Assembly (NCBI RefSeq): GCF_001942305.1
Contig: NZ_MKKE01000026.1
Span: 1 to 56,075 of the forward strand
Reading direction: 5' to 3'
Length of the DNA: 56,075 bases
From: Saccharomonospora sp. CUA-673
Lineage (GTDB): Bacteria; Actinomycetota; Actinomycetes; Mycobacteriales; Pseudonocardiaceae
Position numbers and translations under genes: made by a program. Within the stretch, counting starts at the first letter, position 1, and each line of letters begins with the position of its first letter. Shown here in pieces: positions 24,200-32,850 of the stretch. The notes beneath the pieces are model-generated. The model saw only the letters and a program-made list of their open reading frames with translations, was not told where the DNA came from and searched no databases.

Positions 24200-27033
24200 C
24201 GTGGTCCTTCCCCATCCTGACGGGCACGTTGCGTGCCACGTTGGAAACCTGCGAAGCGGTCGCGCACCGCGTCCGCGTTCGGCGTTCGTCCATCTCCGCC
24301 GCCGACCGGCCGGCCCTGCCCGGGCTCCGGAGTCTCCGGCGGCGCCTCCCTCAATTGCGGAACCAGGTTCTCCTGTTTACGCCTCCTCGGCAGCGGCGGC
24401 TTGCCCTGCCCCGACACCTGGGTCGGCTGCATCGGCTGGCCGGTCTGCTGCGGCATCGGTGGTTTGCGCGGCCGCGGCGGCGGGGCCGGCTGCCGCGGCT
24501 CCGGTTGCGGTTGTGCCTGCTCACGTGCGTGTCGCCGACGCAAGGGCTCCGGTCGCCCGGCCGAGTCCGTCCCGGCATGTCCGGCAGGCCCCGCAGATGC
24601 GGCCTGGTCGGATGATCGGACGGCGTCCTGCTCGCCGGTGTCCCGTCGAGCGCTGCCGAACCACCCTCCGCCCGGTGGTGCCGGCGTTTCTGCCTGAGGT
24701 GGCTCGGCCGGAGGTTGCTCCCGCGACGTCGAACCGAGGCCCGCCAGGGTTTCGCTCACCGACGCGGCCCGCCGGCGCGGTTCGGCCGTCGACCACGGCC
24801 TGGCCACCGGACGCCGCTCACCGGTCGGACGCTGCTCGCCGGTCGGCCGCTGCTCGCCCGTAGAACGCGCGTCACCCACAGCACGCTGCTCGCCGGTCGG
24901 ACGCGACTCGGCGGTCGGCGCCGCAGTGGGCGGGGTGGGCGGCGCGGTCGGTTCGGCTGTCGGCCATGCGGGTCCGACCGGGCCACCGCCGTCGGGCCGC
25001 CGGTCGACTCCCTGGCCGGGTGCCGGCGCAGGTGTCCGATCAGGCGCGGCCGGGACGGCGGGTTGCTCACCCGTGCTGCGGGTCGGCGGCTCGGCCGCCA
25101 CCACGGGGAAACCGCCCGTTCCGCTGACGGAACCGAGCAGGTCGGAACCGAGACGCACGATGGCACGGGTGCCGCCGTGGATGGCCTCGCGCAGCCGCAC
25201 CTGGACGCCGTGCCGCGCGGCGAGGCGCGCGACCACGAACAGGCCCAGTCGCGGTTCGTCCGAGAGCGCCATGAAGCTGAAGTCGGGAGGTTGGGCCAAC
25301 AGCTCATTCAGTCGCGCGGCGTCGTCCTCCTCGATGCCGAGGCCCTGGTCCTCGATCTCGATGATCACGCCGCGACCCTCGGCCGCCTCGCCGCGCACCT
25401 GCACGCGCGAGTCCGGCGGGGAGAACGCCGTCGCGTTGTCGAACAACTCGGCCAACAGGTGGACGAGGTCTCCGACCGCCGGGCCGATCACCGTGGCCTC
25501 GGGCAGTCCGACGATGTCGATCCGCCGGTAGTGCTCGATCTCGGCGGTCGCTCCCTGCACCAGGTCGGACACCGACACCGGGTTGCGCCATCGCCGGCCG
25601 GGCTGCTCGCCACCCAGGATGATCAGGTTCTCGGCGTTCCGACGCGACCGCGTCGCCAGGTGGTCGAGCCGGAACAGCACCTCGAGCTGCTTCGGGTCCT
25701 CGAGACCGCGTTCGGCCTCGTCGAGGGCCTTGAGCTGGCGATGCACCAGGACCTGGCTGCGGTGCGCGATGTTGAGGAACACCGTGCGCGTGCCCTCGCG
25801 TACGCGCGACTCCTCGATCGCCGCCCGGACGGCGGTCCGCTCGGCCTTGGCGAACGCGTCCGCGACCTGGCCGATCTCGTCCTGCCCGTGGTCGGAGGAC
25901 TTGAGGTCGACGACGTCGACGTTCTCGCCCCTGCGCACCCGCGCGACCATCTCGGGCAGCTGGTTCTCGGCCAGGTCCAATGTCTCCTCGCGGAGCCGGA
26001 CGAGCCGGCGGACCAGCCAGGACGCCAGCCGCCACGCGAAGAAGATCAGCGTGCTGCCGACGAGGACGGCCGCGGCGGCGGCGATGATCGCCACGGTCAG
26101 CGTGCGGTCGGCGCGCGCCACGCCTTCGTCGGTGGCGTTGGTGCTCTGTTCGATGTAGAGCGACATGAGCGAGCCACCGACCTCGCTGGCCGCCGCGTGC
26201 CACTCCTGTTCCGACACCGGGATGCGCTGGGTGCCGCCGCCGTTGCTGATGACGGCGTCCTCGACGCTGTTCACGGTCTGCCACGCGGGACTGTTCTGCA
26301 GTTCCTCGAACTGGGCGCGCACCGACGGGATCATCGAGGCCCGCGCGAGCTGGGTCCGGTAGGCGCCGATCTCGCCCGCGTACGCCTCGAACTCCTCGTT
26401 GCTGAGCCCACCGTTGGCCCGTCCCGCGGCGGCGAGCGCGTCGGCCCGGGCCATGCCGTCGGCCGCGGTGAACAGCGGCATCGACGTGATGCGCAGGTAG
26501 GCGGTCTCGGCGTCGGGCGTCAGCCTGGCGACGCCGGTGAGTCCGGCGGCGACCGTGTCGATGATGCGGTTGTAGAACTCGTAGGCGTCCCGCAGCTCCG
26601 GACCGCCGCCCGGCGTGTTGGGGCCGTTGTCGACCTGCTGGCGGAAGATGGTGATCGCCCCGAGCTGCTCCTCGAGCTGCGAGATGCTGGCGCGGATCTC
26701 GTCGGTGGCGCCGTCGACCATGCCCTCGACGTCGCTCATGAGCCGTTCGGCCGCGGCGTCGGTGGCGTCGCGCTGCTCGGCGAGTTCGTCGGATCCGGGC
26801 GACTCGGCGACGGCCTGCAGCGTGAGGCGGCGTTCCTCACGGATCGCGCCGAAGAAGTCGACACCGGGCTGTGCGGCCTCGTGCACTCGGACGACGAAAT
26901 CGCGCCCCTTGGCGGCGTCGTAGATGAGATAACCCGAGAGGACTACGCCAACCAGGAGAAGCGCCACGCTGGGTATCAGCGCCGCCGCGAGTACGCGTCC
27001 GCGCAGTGAACGCCGGGACGGCTTGGTGGCCAC
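24196..27033 (-). CDS. cvnA: Conservon sensor histidine kinase-like protein (CvnA type)
   Basis: 945 aa. Membrane helix about 17-38, an extracytoplasmic nitrate/nitrite-sensor-like (NIT) helical domain about 40-305, second membrane helix about 315-340 ('LTVAIIAAAAAVLVGSTLIF'), HAMP, then an HATPase domain ('LLAELFDNATAFSPPDSRVQ', 'IEIEDQGLGIEEDDAARLNE', 'GLFVVARLAARHGVQVRL'). A dimerisation helix with 'NIAHRSQVLVHRQL' replaces a normal phospho-acceptor box. The last 300 residues are Pro-rich and disordered, with tandem TGEQR repeats. It should sense a signal outside the membrane and act on the roadblock/GTPase pair. Confidence 0.9.
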   Translation of the reverse strand: MATKPSRRSLRGRVLAAALIPSVALLLVGVVLSGYLIYDAAKGRDFVVRVHEAAQPGVDFFGAIREERRLTLQAVAESPGSDELAEQRDATDAAAERLMSDVEGMVDGATDEIRASISQLEEQLGAITIFRQQVDNGPNTPGGGPELRDAYEFYNRIIDTVAAGLTGVARLTPDAETAYLRITSMPLFTAADGMARADALAAAGRANGGLSNEEFEAYAGEIGAYRTQLARASMIPSVRAQFEELQNSPAWQTVNSVEDAVISNGGGTQRIPVSEQEWHAAASEVGGSLMSLYIEQSTNATDEGVARADRTLTVAIIAAAAAVLVGSTLIFFAWRLASWLVRRLVRLREETLDLAENQLPEMVARVRRGENVDVVDLKSSDHGQDEIGQVADAFAKAERTAVRAAIEESRVREGTRTVFLNIAHRSQVLVHRQLKALDEAERGLEDPKQLEVLFRLDHLATRSRRNAENLIILGGEQPGRRWRNPVSVSDLVQGATAEIEHYRRIDIVGLPEATVIGPAVGDLVHLLAELFDNATAFSPPDSRVQVRGEAAEGRGVIIEIEDQGLGIEEDDAARLNELLAQPPDFSFMALSDEPRLGLFVVARLAARHGVQVRLREAIHGGTRAIVRLGSDLLGSVSGTGGFPVVAAEPPTRSTGEQPAVPAAPDRTPAPAPGQGVDRRPDGGGPVGPAWPTAEPTAPPTPPTAAPTAESRPTGEQRAVGDARSTGEQRPTGEQRPTGERRPVARPWSTAEPRRRAASVSETLAGLGSTSREQPPAEPPQAETPAPPGGGWFGSARRDTGEQDAVRSSDQAASAGPAGHAGTDSAGRPEPLRRRHAREQAQPQPEPRQPAPPPRPRKPPMPQQTGQPMQPTQVSGQGKPPLPRRRKQENLVPQLREAPPETPEPGQGRPVGGGDGRTPNADAVRDRFAGFQRGTQRARQDGEGPR

Positions 27034-27081
27034 GCCTCAAGGCCCTTTCATCGACGCCGGATGACTGCCCAGGGCCCCCAT

Positions 27082-27100
27082 CCCCGCTGCACATGCGGGG
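27082..27100. promoter_or_regulatory. Short hairpin in the cvnA leader
   Basis: CCCCGC and GCGGGG pair around a 7-nt loop, about 50 bp before the cvnA start. The 375-bp gap 27034-27408 between the divergent cvnA and the small membrane protein gene otherwise holds only this, the hairpin at 27305-27330 and AT-richer promoter DNA. Confidence 0.35.
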
Positions 27101-27304
27101 ACGCCACCACGCCGTGTAAGCCCTACATGCGAAGCGGAGGCTATGCAGCCCGGTCGAGTGAGTCAACGCTCATAACTCACGTGGATCACCACTCTCGGCA
27201 TACGCCAAGCGGACTAGCTGCCCTTTCTTCCCCCAATGGGCAACTTGATCATCACAGGACGTGACCAACGTCATGCTCCAGCCGGCGCACGACGAAGGTC
27301 TCAC

Positions 27305-27330
27305 CCGCCCGGCGTAACCAAGCCGGGCGG
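27305..27330. promoter_or_regulatory. Perfect 9-bp stem-loop upstream of the small membrane protein gene
   Basis: CCGCCCGGC (27305-27313) and GCCGGGCGG (27322-27330) flank an 8-nt loop, 78 bp before the ATG at 27409. It may be part of the 5' leader or a terminator for transcripts from the left. Confidence 0.4.
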
Positions 27331-27408
27331 AACCGCGATACGTGCTATGAGGCCCGGCCGGGAACCCGGCATCCGGCTAGCGAGAGGCAGCTTCCCAGGA
27401 GACGCGCG

Positions 27409-27645
27409 ATGCTCAGACGTCAGATCAGTGATCACTGGCCGTCGCACCTGCTCATCGAGCGGGTGCTGTTCCTGCTGCTCGCGCTCGCCTTCGCCGCGAC
27501 GGCGACGCTGCAACTGTTCCTCGCCGACAGCATGTCGGTGTGGTGGCCGATCGTGCTCGCGGTGCTGCTGGCGCTGGCCGCGCTCCTCTGCCTGTACGTC
27601 GCGGTCCGCGCGGGCGAGTCCGACAAGCACGCCGCCGACGACTGA
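27409..27645 (+). CDS. Small membrane protein, two transmembrane helices
   Basis: 78 aa: a basic N-terminus, then two hydrophobic helices (about 18-39 'VLFLLLALAFAATATLQLFL' and 44-66 'WWPIVLAVLLALAALLCLYV') and a charged tail ending 'ESDKHAADD'. AGGAG lies 8 nt before the ATG. No known family. The next 70 bp hold repeats of 'CAAGCACCC/CAAGCGCCC' type and the end of the convergent prfC. Confidence 0.65.
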   Translation: MLRRQISDHWPSHLLIERVLFLLLALAFAATATLQLFLADSMSVWWPIVLAVLLALAALLCLYVAVRAGESDKHAADD

Positions 27646-27717
27646 CCCGGCACCGGGCACACAAGCACCCACGGCCTCGCAAGCACCCGGCACGCAAGCG
27701 CCCGGCACGCAACGAGC

Positions 27718-29294
27718 TCAGCCTTCGGCGACGAGCGGCTCCAACGCCAGTTCCGGATGCGCCCGCAGCAGGATGCGCAGCGACATCTCGTCGTCGAACA
27801 CGGCCAACTCGGTCCCGTCGGCCCGGTCGAGGACCTCGCTGCGGCGGCCGGCGTCGACGATGGACCGCTGTGCCGGGTCGCCGAGTCGGCGCACGGCGCT
27901 GTAGGGCAGTCGGTCGAGTTTCACGGGCGCGTTGAACTCGTGCTCCATACGGTGGGTGGCGACCTCGAACTGCATGGGCCCGACCGCGGCGAGCACGGGA
28001 GCACCGTCGCCGCGCAGGTCGGAGGTCAGCAACTGCACGACGCCCTCGGCGCCGAGCTGGTCGATACCCTTGCGGAACTGTTTGGCCTTGCTCAGGTCGG
28101 CGGGCGTGGCGACGGCGAAGTGGGCGGGCGCGAACTGCGGCAGGCCGGGGAACCGCACGGCCGGTTTGCCGGCGTAGAGCGTGTCGCCGACGCGCAGTGC
28201 CGTGGCGTTGACCAGACCGATCACGTCGCCGGGAAACGCGGTGTCCACAGTGGAACGTTTCTGACCGAACACCTGCTGCACGTACTTGGTGGCGAACGGA
28301 CGGTTCGTCGTCGCGTTGGTGACGACCATGCCGCGTTCGAACATCCCGGAGCACACGCGCGCGAACGCCACCTGATCGCGGTGTGCGCGGTCCATGCCGG
28401 TCTGAACCTTGAACACGAACGCCGAGAACTCGCCGTCCAACGGCCGTGGCGCGCCGTCGACGTCCTCGCGCGGCGCGGGCCGGGGTGCGAGGTCGACGAC
28501 GAGGTCGAGCAGGTGCCGCACGCCGAAGTTCAACACCGCGGCGCCGAACAACACCGGGGTCGCGCTGGCGTCGTGGAACTTCGCCTCGTCGAACTCGCCA
28601 CCGGATTCGAGGAGCAGTTCGTACTCCTCGCGCGCGGTGGTCCAGTCCTGCCCGACCTCGGCCTCGGCCTGCTCCGACGACAGGTGCTCCTCGGGGGCCG
28701 CCGTGGCGCCGCCGGCGGTGCGCGCGTAGCGGACGTACTCGCCGGTCGGCACGTCGAGCACGCCCTGGAAGTGTCCGGGGGTGCCGACGGGCCAGGTCAG
28801 CGGCATGGGCTGCAGGCCGATGCGTTCGACCAGCTCGTCGCACAGTTCGAGAGCCTCACGGCCGGGCCGGTCCCATTTGTTGATGAACGTGAGGACGGGG
28901 ATGCCGCGGTGCCGGCAGACGTCGAACAGCTTCAGCGTCTGCGGTTCGAGGCCCTTGGCGGCGTCGAGGAGCATGACGGCGGAGTCGACGGCCGACAGCA
29001 CGCGGTAGGTGTCCTCGGAGAAGTCGGCGTGCCCGGGGGTGTCGAGCAGGTTGATGACGCAGTCGCGGTACTCGAACTGCAGCGCCGCCGACGTGATCGA
29101 GATGCCGCGCGCCTGCTCCATCGCCATCCAGTCGGACACGACGCCCTGCCGGCCGCCCTTGCCGTGGACGCGCCGGCCTCGGAGATCACGCGCGCGTGCA
29201 GCGCGAGCGCCTCGGTGAGGGTCGATTTACCCGCGTCGGGGTGGCTGATGACAGCGAAGGACCGCCTGCGCTGTGCCTCGCTCAGAGTGGACAC
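27718..29294 (-). CDS. prfC: Peptide chain release factor 3 (one apparent frameshift)
   Basis: About 525 aa. The N-terminus starts at GTG 29294 ('[20 protein letters not shown]', then 'GKSTLTEAL', the P-loop). After a shift near 29169 the rest is intact: '[20 protein letters not shown]' (switch I), '[20 protein letters not shown]' (G3), '[14 protein letters not shown]' (G4), and the RF3-specific domains II/III to the end. One missing base in a GC-rich stretch accounts for the break. RF3 is a GTPase that removes RF1/RF2 from the ribosome after peptide release. Confidence 0.92.
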
Positions 29295-29320
29295 GATCCC
29301 CCAGGCTACTCCTTCGGCGG

Positions 29321-29349
29321 GTGACACCCAGATCGAGAACATGTTCTAC
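29321..29349 (+). promoter_or_regulatory. Promoter of the LLM oxidoreductase gene with a perfect 12-bp palindrome
   Basis: GTGACA (29321-29326), a 17-bp spacer and TTCTAC (29344-29349) stand 7 nt before ATG 29357, so the message may be leaderless. The palindrome AGAACATGTTCT (29336-29347) overlaps the -10 box and could be a repressor site. Confidence 0.5.
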
Positions 29350-29356
29350 TTGCGGG

Positions 29357-30202
29357 ATGCGTCATGGCATCGTGTTGTTCACGAGCGACCGCGGTATCGC
29401 GCCCGCCTCCGCGGCGCGGCTGGCCGAGGAGGCCGGGTTCACGTCGTTCTACGTTCCCGAGCACACGCACATCCCCATTCGCCGTGCTGCGGCGCATCCG
29501 CGGACGGGCGATGCGTCACTTCCGGACGATCGGTACGTGCGCACCCTGGACCCGTGGGTCGCGCTCTCGACGGCGGCGGCCGTCACCTCGCGCATCCGGC
29601 TCGGCACGGCGGTGGCGCTGCCGGTGGAACACGATCCCATCGCGCTGGCCAAGACGATCGCCTCGCTCGACCACCTGTCGGGCGGTCGGGTCACGCTGGG
29701 TGTCGGATTCGGCTGGAACACCGACGAGCTGGCCGACCACGGCGTTCCGCTGAAGCGGCGCCGCACGATGTTGCGGGAGTACGTGGAGGCGATGCGGGCG
29801 TTGTGGACCCAGGACGAGGCCGCCTACGAGGGCGAGTTCGTGTCGTTCGGGCCGAGCTGGGCGTGGCCGAAACCGCCGGCAGGCGACGTGCCGGTGCTGG
29901 TCGGCGCCGCCGGCACGGAACGGACGTTCGACTGGATCGCCCGCACGGGGCAGGGCTGGATCACCACGCCGTTGGAGGGCGATCTCGCCGCGAAGGTGCA
30001 GGCCCTGCACACCTCGTGGCGGGAGGCGGGCCGCGCGGGCACGCCGGAGGTGGTCGCGCTGGCCGGCAAACCCAATCTCGAGGAGCTCGACGAGTGGGCC
30101 GCCGCCGGCGTCACCGAGACGCTGTTCGGCCTGCCGGATCGCGACGAGGACGAGGTCGCCGACTACCTGACCCGCCTCGCCGACACGCTGACCCAGCGCT
30201 GA
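29357..30202 (+). CDS. LLM-class, probably F420-dependent oxidoreductase
   Basis: 281 aa. A luciferase-like TIM barrel: 'ARLAEEAGFTSFYVPEHTHI', 'SRIRLGTAVALPVEHDPIAL', 'KTIASLDHLSGGRVTLGVGF', 'GWNTDELADHGVPLKRRRTM'. This is the common TIGR03619-type subfamily in actinobacteria, which uses the deazaflavin F420. The substrate is not known. It is divergent from prfC across 62 bp that carry the promoter. Confidence 0.85.
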   Translation: MRHGIVLFTSDRGIAPASAARLAEEAGFTSFYVPEHTHIPIRRAAAHPRTGDASLPDDRYVRTLDPWVALSTAAAVTSRIRLGTAVALPVEHDPIALAKTIASLDHLSGGRVTLGVGFGWNTDELADHGVPLKRRRTMLREYVEAMRALWTQDEAAYEGEFVSFGPSWAWPKPPAGDVPVLVGAAGTERTFDWIARTGQGWITTPLEGDLAAKVQALHTSWREAGRAGTPEVVALAGKPNLEELDEWAAAGVTETLFGLPDRDEDEVADYLTRLADTLTQR

Positions 30203-30279
30203 GCGGTTTTCGAACCCGGGCGAGGGGTATTCCTTCTCTCCGGTGGGTTGTGGCCAGTTGCGACCACCGGAGCCGGGGA

Positions 30280-30303
30280 CCCGCCGCCGTCGGGGGCGGC
30301 GGG
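30280..30303. terminator. Bidirectional hairpin between convergent genes
   Basis: CCCGCCGCC (30280-30288) and GGCGGCGGG (30295-30303) form a perfect 9-bp stem with a 6-nt loop, extended by GGG/CCC pairs outside. It lies between the convergent LLM oxidoreductase and monooxygenase genes and can serve both. Confidence 0.65.
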
Positions 30304-30315
30304 CCCTCCCACGCC

Positions 30316-30639
30316 CTACTTGACGGCCATCTCGCCGAGTTCGGACCAGTCGTCCTGGTCGACGGTCGTGTTGATCACCCGCGGCGTCTCCTGCAGGTAC
30401 GGCGGCAACATCTGCTGCGCGGCCTTGAAGTGCGACGAGTTGACGTGCTCGCCGCCCGCGTCGCCGTCCCGGAACGCCTCGACCAGCACGTACTCGTTGG
30501 GGTCGTTGAGGCTGCGCGACCACTCGAACCACAGACAGCCGGGCTCGGCCCTGGTGGCGTGCGTGAACGCCTTCGAGATCTCGGGCCACCGGTCGGCGTG
30601 CTCGGGCTTCACCCGGAACTTCGCGGTAATGAAGATCAT
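30316..30639 (-). CDS. Putative quinol monooxygenase (ABM domain)
   Basis: 107 aa, one ABM/YgiN-type ferredoxin-like domain: 'MIFITAKFRVKPEHADRWPE', 'ATRAEPGCLWFEWSRSLNDP', 'YVLVEAFRDGDAGGEHVNSS', 'HFKAAQQMLPPYLQ'. Members are small dimeric cofactor-free monooxygenases or heme-degrading enzymes; substrate not known. GGAGGAAGCGA precedes the ATG. It lies between the LLM gene and the aldehyde dehydrogenase block, on the strand of the latter but 88 bp from it. Confidence 0.85.
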   Translation of the reverse strand: MIFITAKFRVKPEHADRWPEISKAFTHATRAEPGCLWFEWSRSLNDPNEYVLVEAFRDGDAGGEHVNSSHFKAAQQMLPPYLQETPRVINTTVDQDDWSELGEMAVK

Positions 30640-30726
30640 TCGCTTCCTCCTGGATCAGGCGTGGGGACGACTGCGGCCAGGCTAGGCGACACCGCACGTT
30701 CCGGCTGGGGCGCCGGGCCCCGGCCC

Positions 30727-31095
30727 TCACCCCAGGACGGCGAGTTCGTCGTCGGTGAGCAGCCGGGAGCGGATCAGGAACCGCACCCCTTCCGGGGCTT
30801 CGAGGGAGAACCCGCTGCCCCGGCCCTGCACGACGTCGATCGTGAGGTGCGTGTGCTTCCAGTACTCGAACTGCGAACGCGACATCCACACCGGCACGGG
30901 GTCGTGCACCCCGGCGACGTCGAGGTCGCCGAGGTGCACGTCCGCTGCTCCGGTACGGAACTCACCGGCCGGATAGCACATCGGAGCGCTGCCGTCGCAG
31001 CATCCACCGGACTGGTGGAACATCAACGGCCCGTGCACGTCGGCCAGTCGCCGCAGCAGATCCGCCGCGGCCTCGGTGAGATCCACCCTGTTCAT
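30727..31095 (-). CDS. DUF779 protein associated with aldehyde dehydrogenase
   Basis: 122 aa. The family pattern is clear: 'GPLMFHQSGGCCDGSAPMCY', 'VWMSRSQFEYWKHTHLTIDV', 'GSGFSLEAPEGVRFLIRSRL'. DUF779 genes nearly always sit next to ExaC-type aldehyde dehydrogenases. The double cysteine followed by Met-Cys suggests a metal- or thiol-dependent role, but the function has not been worked out as far as I know. It begins 2 bp after the stop of the dehydrogenase gene. Confidence 0.9.
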   Translation of the reverse strand: MNRVDLTEAAADLLRRLADVHGPLMFHQSGGCCDGSAPMCYPAGEFRTGAADVHLGDLDVAGVHDPVPVWMSRSQFEYWKHTHLTIDVVQGRGSGFSLEAPEGVRFLIRSRLLTDDELAVLG

Positions 31096-31097
31096 CG

Positions 31098-32621
31098 TCA
31101 GAAGAATCCCTGCGCATCGGGTGAGTACGACACGAGCAGGTTCTTCGTCTGCTGGTAGTGGTCGAGCATCATCCGATGGTTCTCCCTGCCGATGCCGGAC
31201 TGCTTGTACCCGCCGAAAGCTGCGTGTGCCGGGTAGGCGTGGTAGCAGTTCGTCCACACGCGACCCGCCTGGATGTCACGGCCCGCGCGGAAGGCGGTGT
31301 TGCCGTCGCGCGACCAGACACCGGCACCGAGGCCGTACAGCGTGTCGTTGGCGGTCTTGATCGCGTCGTCGTAGTCGTCGAAGGACGCCACCGACACCAC
31401 CGGACCGAAGATCTCCTCCTGGAAGACCCGCATCTTGTTGTCCCCGGCGAACACCGTCGGCTGGACGTAGAAACCGCCGGACAGTTCACCGCCGAGATCG
31501 GCCTTCTCACCACCGATGAGGACCTTCGCGCCCTCCTGCTTGCCGATGTCGATGTACGACAGGATCTTCTCGAACTGATCGTTCGAGGCCTGGGCGCCGA
31601 TCATCGTGTCGGTGTCGAGCGGGTTGCCCTGCTTGATCTGCTCGACCCGGGCGACACCGTCGGTGACGAACCGTTCGTAGATCGACGACTGCACCAGCGC
31701 ACGTGATGGACACGTGCACACCTCGCCCTGGTTGAGGGCGAACATCGCGAAGCCCTCCTGTGCCTTGTTGTAGAAGGCGTCATTTGCGTCGGCGACGTCG
31801 GAGAAGAAGATGTTCGGACTCTTTCCGCCCAGCTCGAGCGTCACCGGGATGATGTTCTCGCTGGCGTACTGCATGATCAGCCGGCCGGTCGTGGTCTCAC
31901 CGGTGAAGGCGACCTTGCGGATGCCGGGATGCTGGGCCAGCGGCTTGCCCGCCTCGACACCGAAGCCGTTGACGATGTTCACCACGCCGGCGGGCAGCAG
32001 GTCGGCGACGAACGACAGGAGGACGTGGATCGACGCGGGGGTCTGTTCCGCGGGCTTGAGCACCACGCAGTTGCCCGCGGCCAGTGCCGGGGCCAGCTTC
32101 CACGTGGCCATGAGGATCGGGAAGTTCCACGGGATGATCTGGCCGACCACGCCGAGCGGTTCGTGGAAGTGGTAGGCGACGGTGTCGGCGTCGATCTGCG
32201 AAATGCCGCCCTCCTGGGCGCGAATGGCGCCCGCGAAGTACCGGAAGTGGTCGATGGCCAGCGGGATGTCGGCAGCGAGCGTCTCGCGTACCGGCTTGCC
32301 GTTCTCCCAGCTCTCGGCGACTGCCAGGGCCTCGAGGTTGGCCTCCATCCGATCGGCGATCTTGTTCAGCAGCCCCGCTCGCTCTGCAGGCGAGGTGCGA
32401 CCCCACGCATCGGCGGCACCGGTCGCCGCGGCGACGGCCCGGTCGACGTCGTCGGAGGTGCCACGCGCAATCTCGGTGAAGACCGCACCGGTGACCGGTG
32501 TCGGATTCTCGAAGTACTGGCCCTTGGCCGGCGGAACGTACTGGCCGCCGATGTAGTGGTCGTACCGCGACTCGAACGCGACGACGCTGCCCGACTGCCC
32601 AGGTGCGGCGTAAGTGGTCAT
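31098..32621 (-). CDS. NAD-dependent aldehyde dehydrogenase (ExaC/acetaldehyde dehydrogenase type)
   Basis: 507 aa. Key parts: '[20 protein letters not shown]' (NAD binding), '[16 protein letters not shown]', catalytic Glu in '[14 protein letters not shown]', catalytic Cys in '[15 protein letters not shown]', and the C-terminal '[17 protein letters not shown]'. This subfamily oxidises acetaldehyde and propionaldehyde to acids. It shares its promoter layout with the diol dehydratase operon on the other side of the GAF regulator, so its likely substrate is the aldehyde made by that enzyme (inference). Confidence 0.92.
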   Translation of the reverse strand: MTTYAAPGQSGSVVAFESRYDHYIGGQYVPPAKGQYFENPTPVTGAVFTEIARGTSDDVDRAVAAATGAADAWGRTSPAERAGLLNKIADRMEANLEALAVAESWENGKPVRETLAADIPLAIDHFRYFAGAIRAQEGGISQIDADTVAYHFHEPLGVVGQIIPWNFPILMATWKLAPALAAGNCVVLKPAEQTPASIHVLLSFVADLLPAGVVNIVNGFGVEAGKPLAQHPGIRKVAFTGETTTGRLIMQYASENIIPVTLELGGKSPNIFFSDVADANDAFYNKAQEGFAMFALNQGEVCTCPSRALVQSSIYERFVTDGVARVEQIKQGNPLDTDTMIGAQASNDQFEKILSYIDIGKQEGAKVLIGGEKADLGGELSGGFYVQPTVFAGDNKMRVFQEEIFGPVVSVASFDDYDDAIKTANDTLYGLGAGVWSRDGNTAFRAGRDIQAGRVWTNCYHAYPAHAAFGGYKQSGIGRENHRMMLDHYQQTKNLLVSYSPDAQGFF

Positions 32622-32682
32622 CCGATGGAGCCTCTCTGCTCGATGGAACGCTGTGCGAAGCAGTACTGCGCTTGGTGCCCGG

Positions 32683-32716
32683 ACGCTAGGGCCGCGGACG
32701 TTGCAGGCCCGTTGCA
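32683..32716 (-). promoter_or_regulatory. Aldehyde dehydrogenase promoter with TGCAACG tandem activator sites
   Basis: On the minus strand, two TGCAACG heptamers (32716-32710 and 32705-32699) start 11 bp apart. After 10 bp comes TAGCGT (32688-32683), a possible -10 box, about 60 bp before the ATG. The same arrangement precedes the diol dehydratase operon at 34366-34399. No -35 hexamer is seen, which suits an activator-dependent promoter. Confidence 0.7.
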
Positions 32717-32850
32717 CGGCGCGTCCGCCCGAATGCCCGTCCTTGCCCCGGGGTGTACGACCGAGGCATGCTCAGAGGACGGCCCGGCGTGACCTGCCGG
32801 TTTCGCCGAGCCGCGTCCGCACCTGCCGTCATCGTTGCCGCGGAGTGCCC

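Noticed and set aside
24780..24920. CRISPR-like array
   Set aside because: The regular repeat is an 18-bp period that encodes TGEQRP units in the Pro-rich tail of the sensor protein; there are no spacers.
29336..29347. LexA/SOS box
   Set aside because: AGAACATGTTCT has only 2 bp between GAAC and GTTC, whereas actinobacterial LexA sites have 4, and the gene is not a known SOS gene.
27757..31158. Open frame of 1133 codons on the plus strand opposite prfC
   Set aside because: It is antisense to release factor 3 and the genes that follow, has no start signal and no domain, and arises from very high GC, which removes stop codons.
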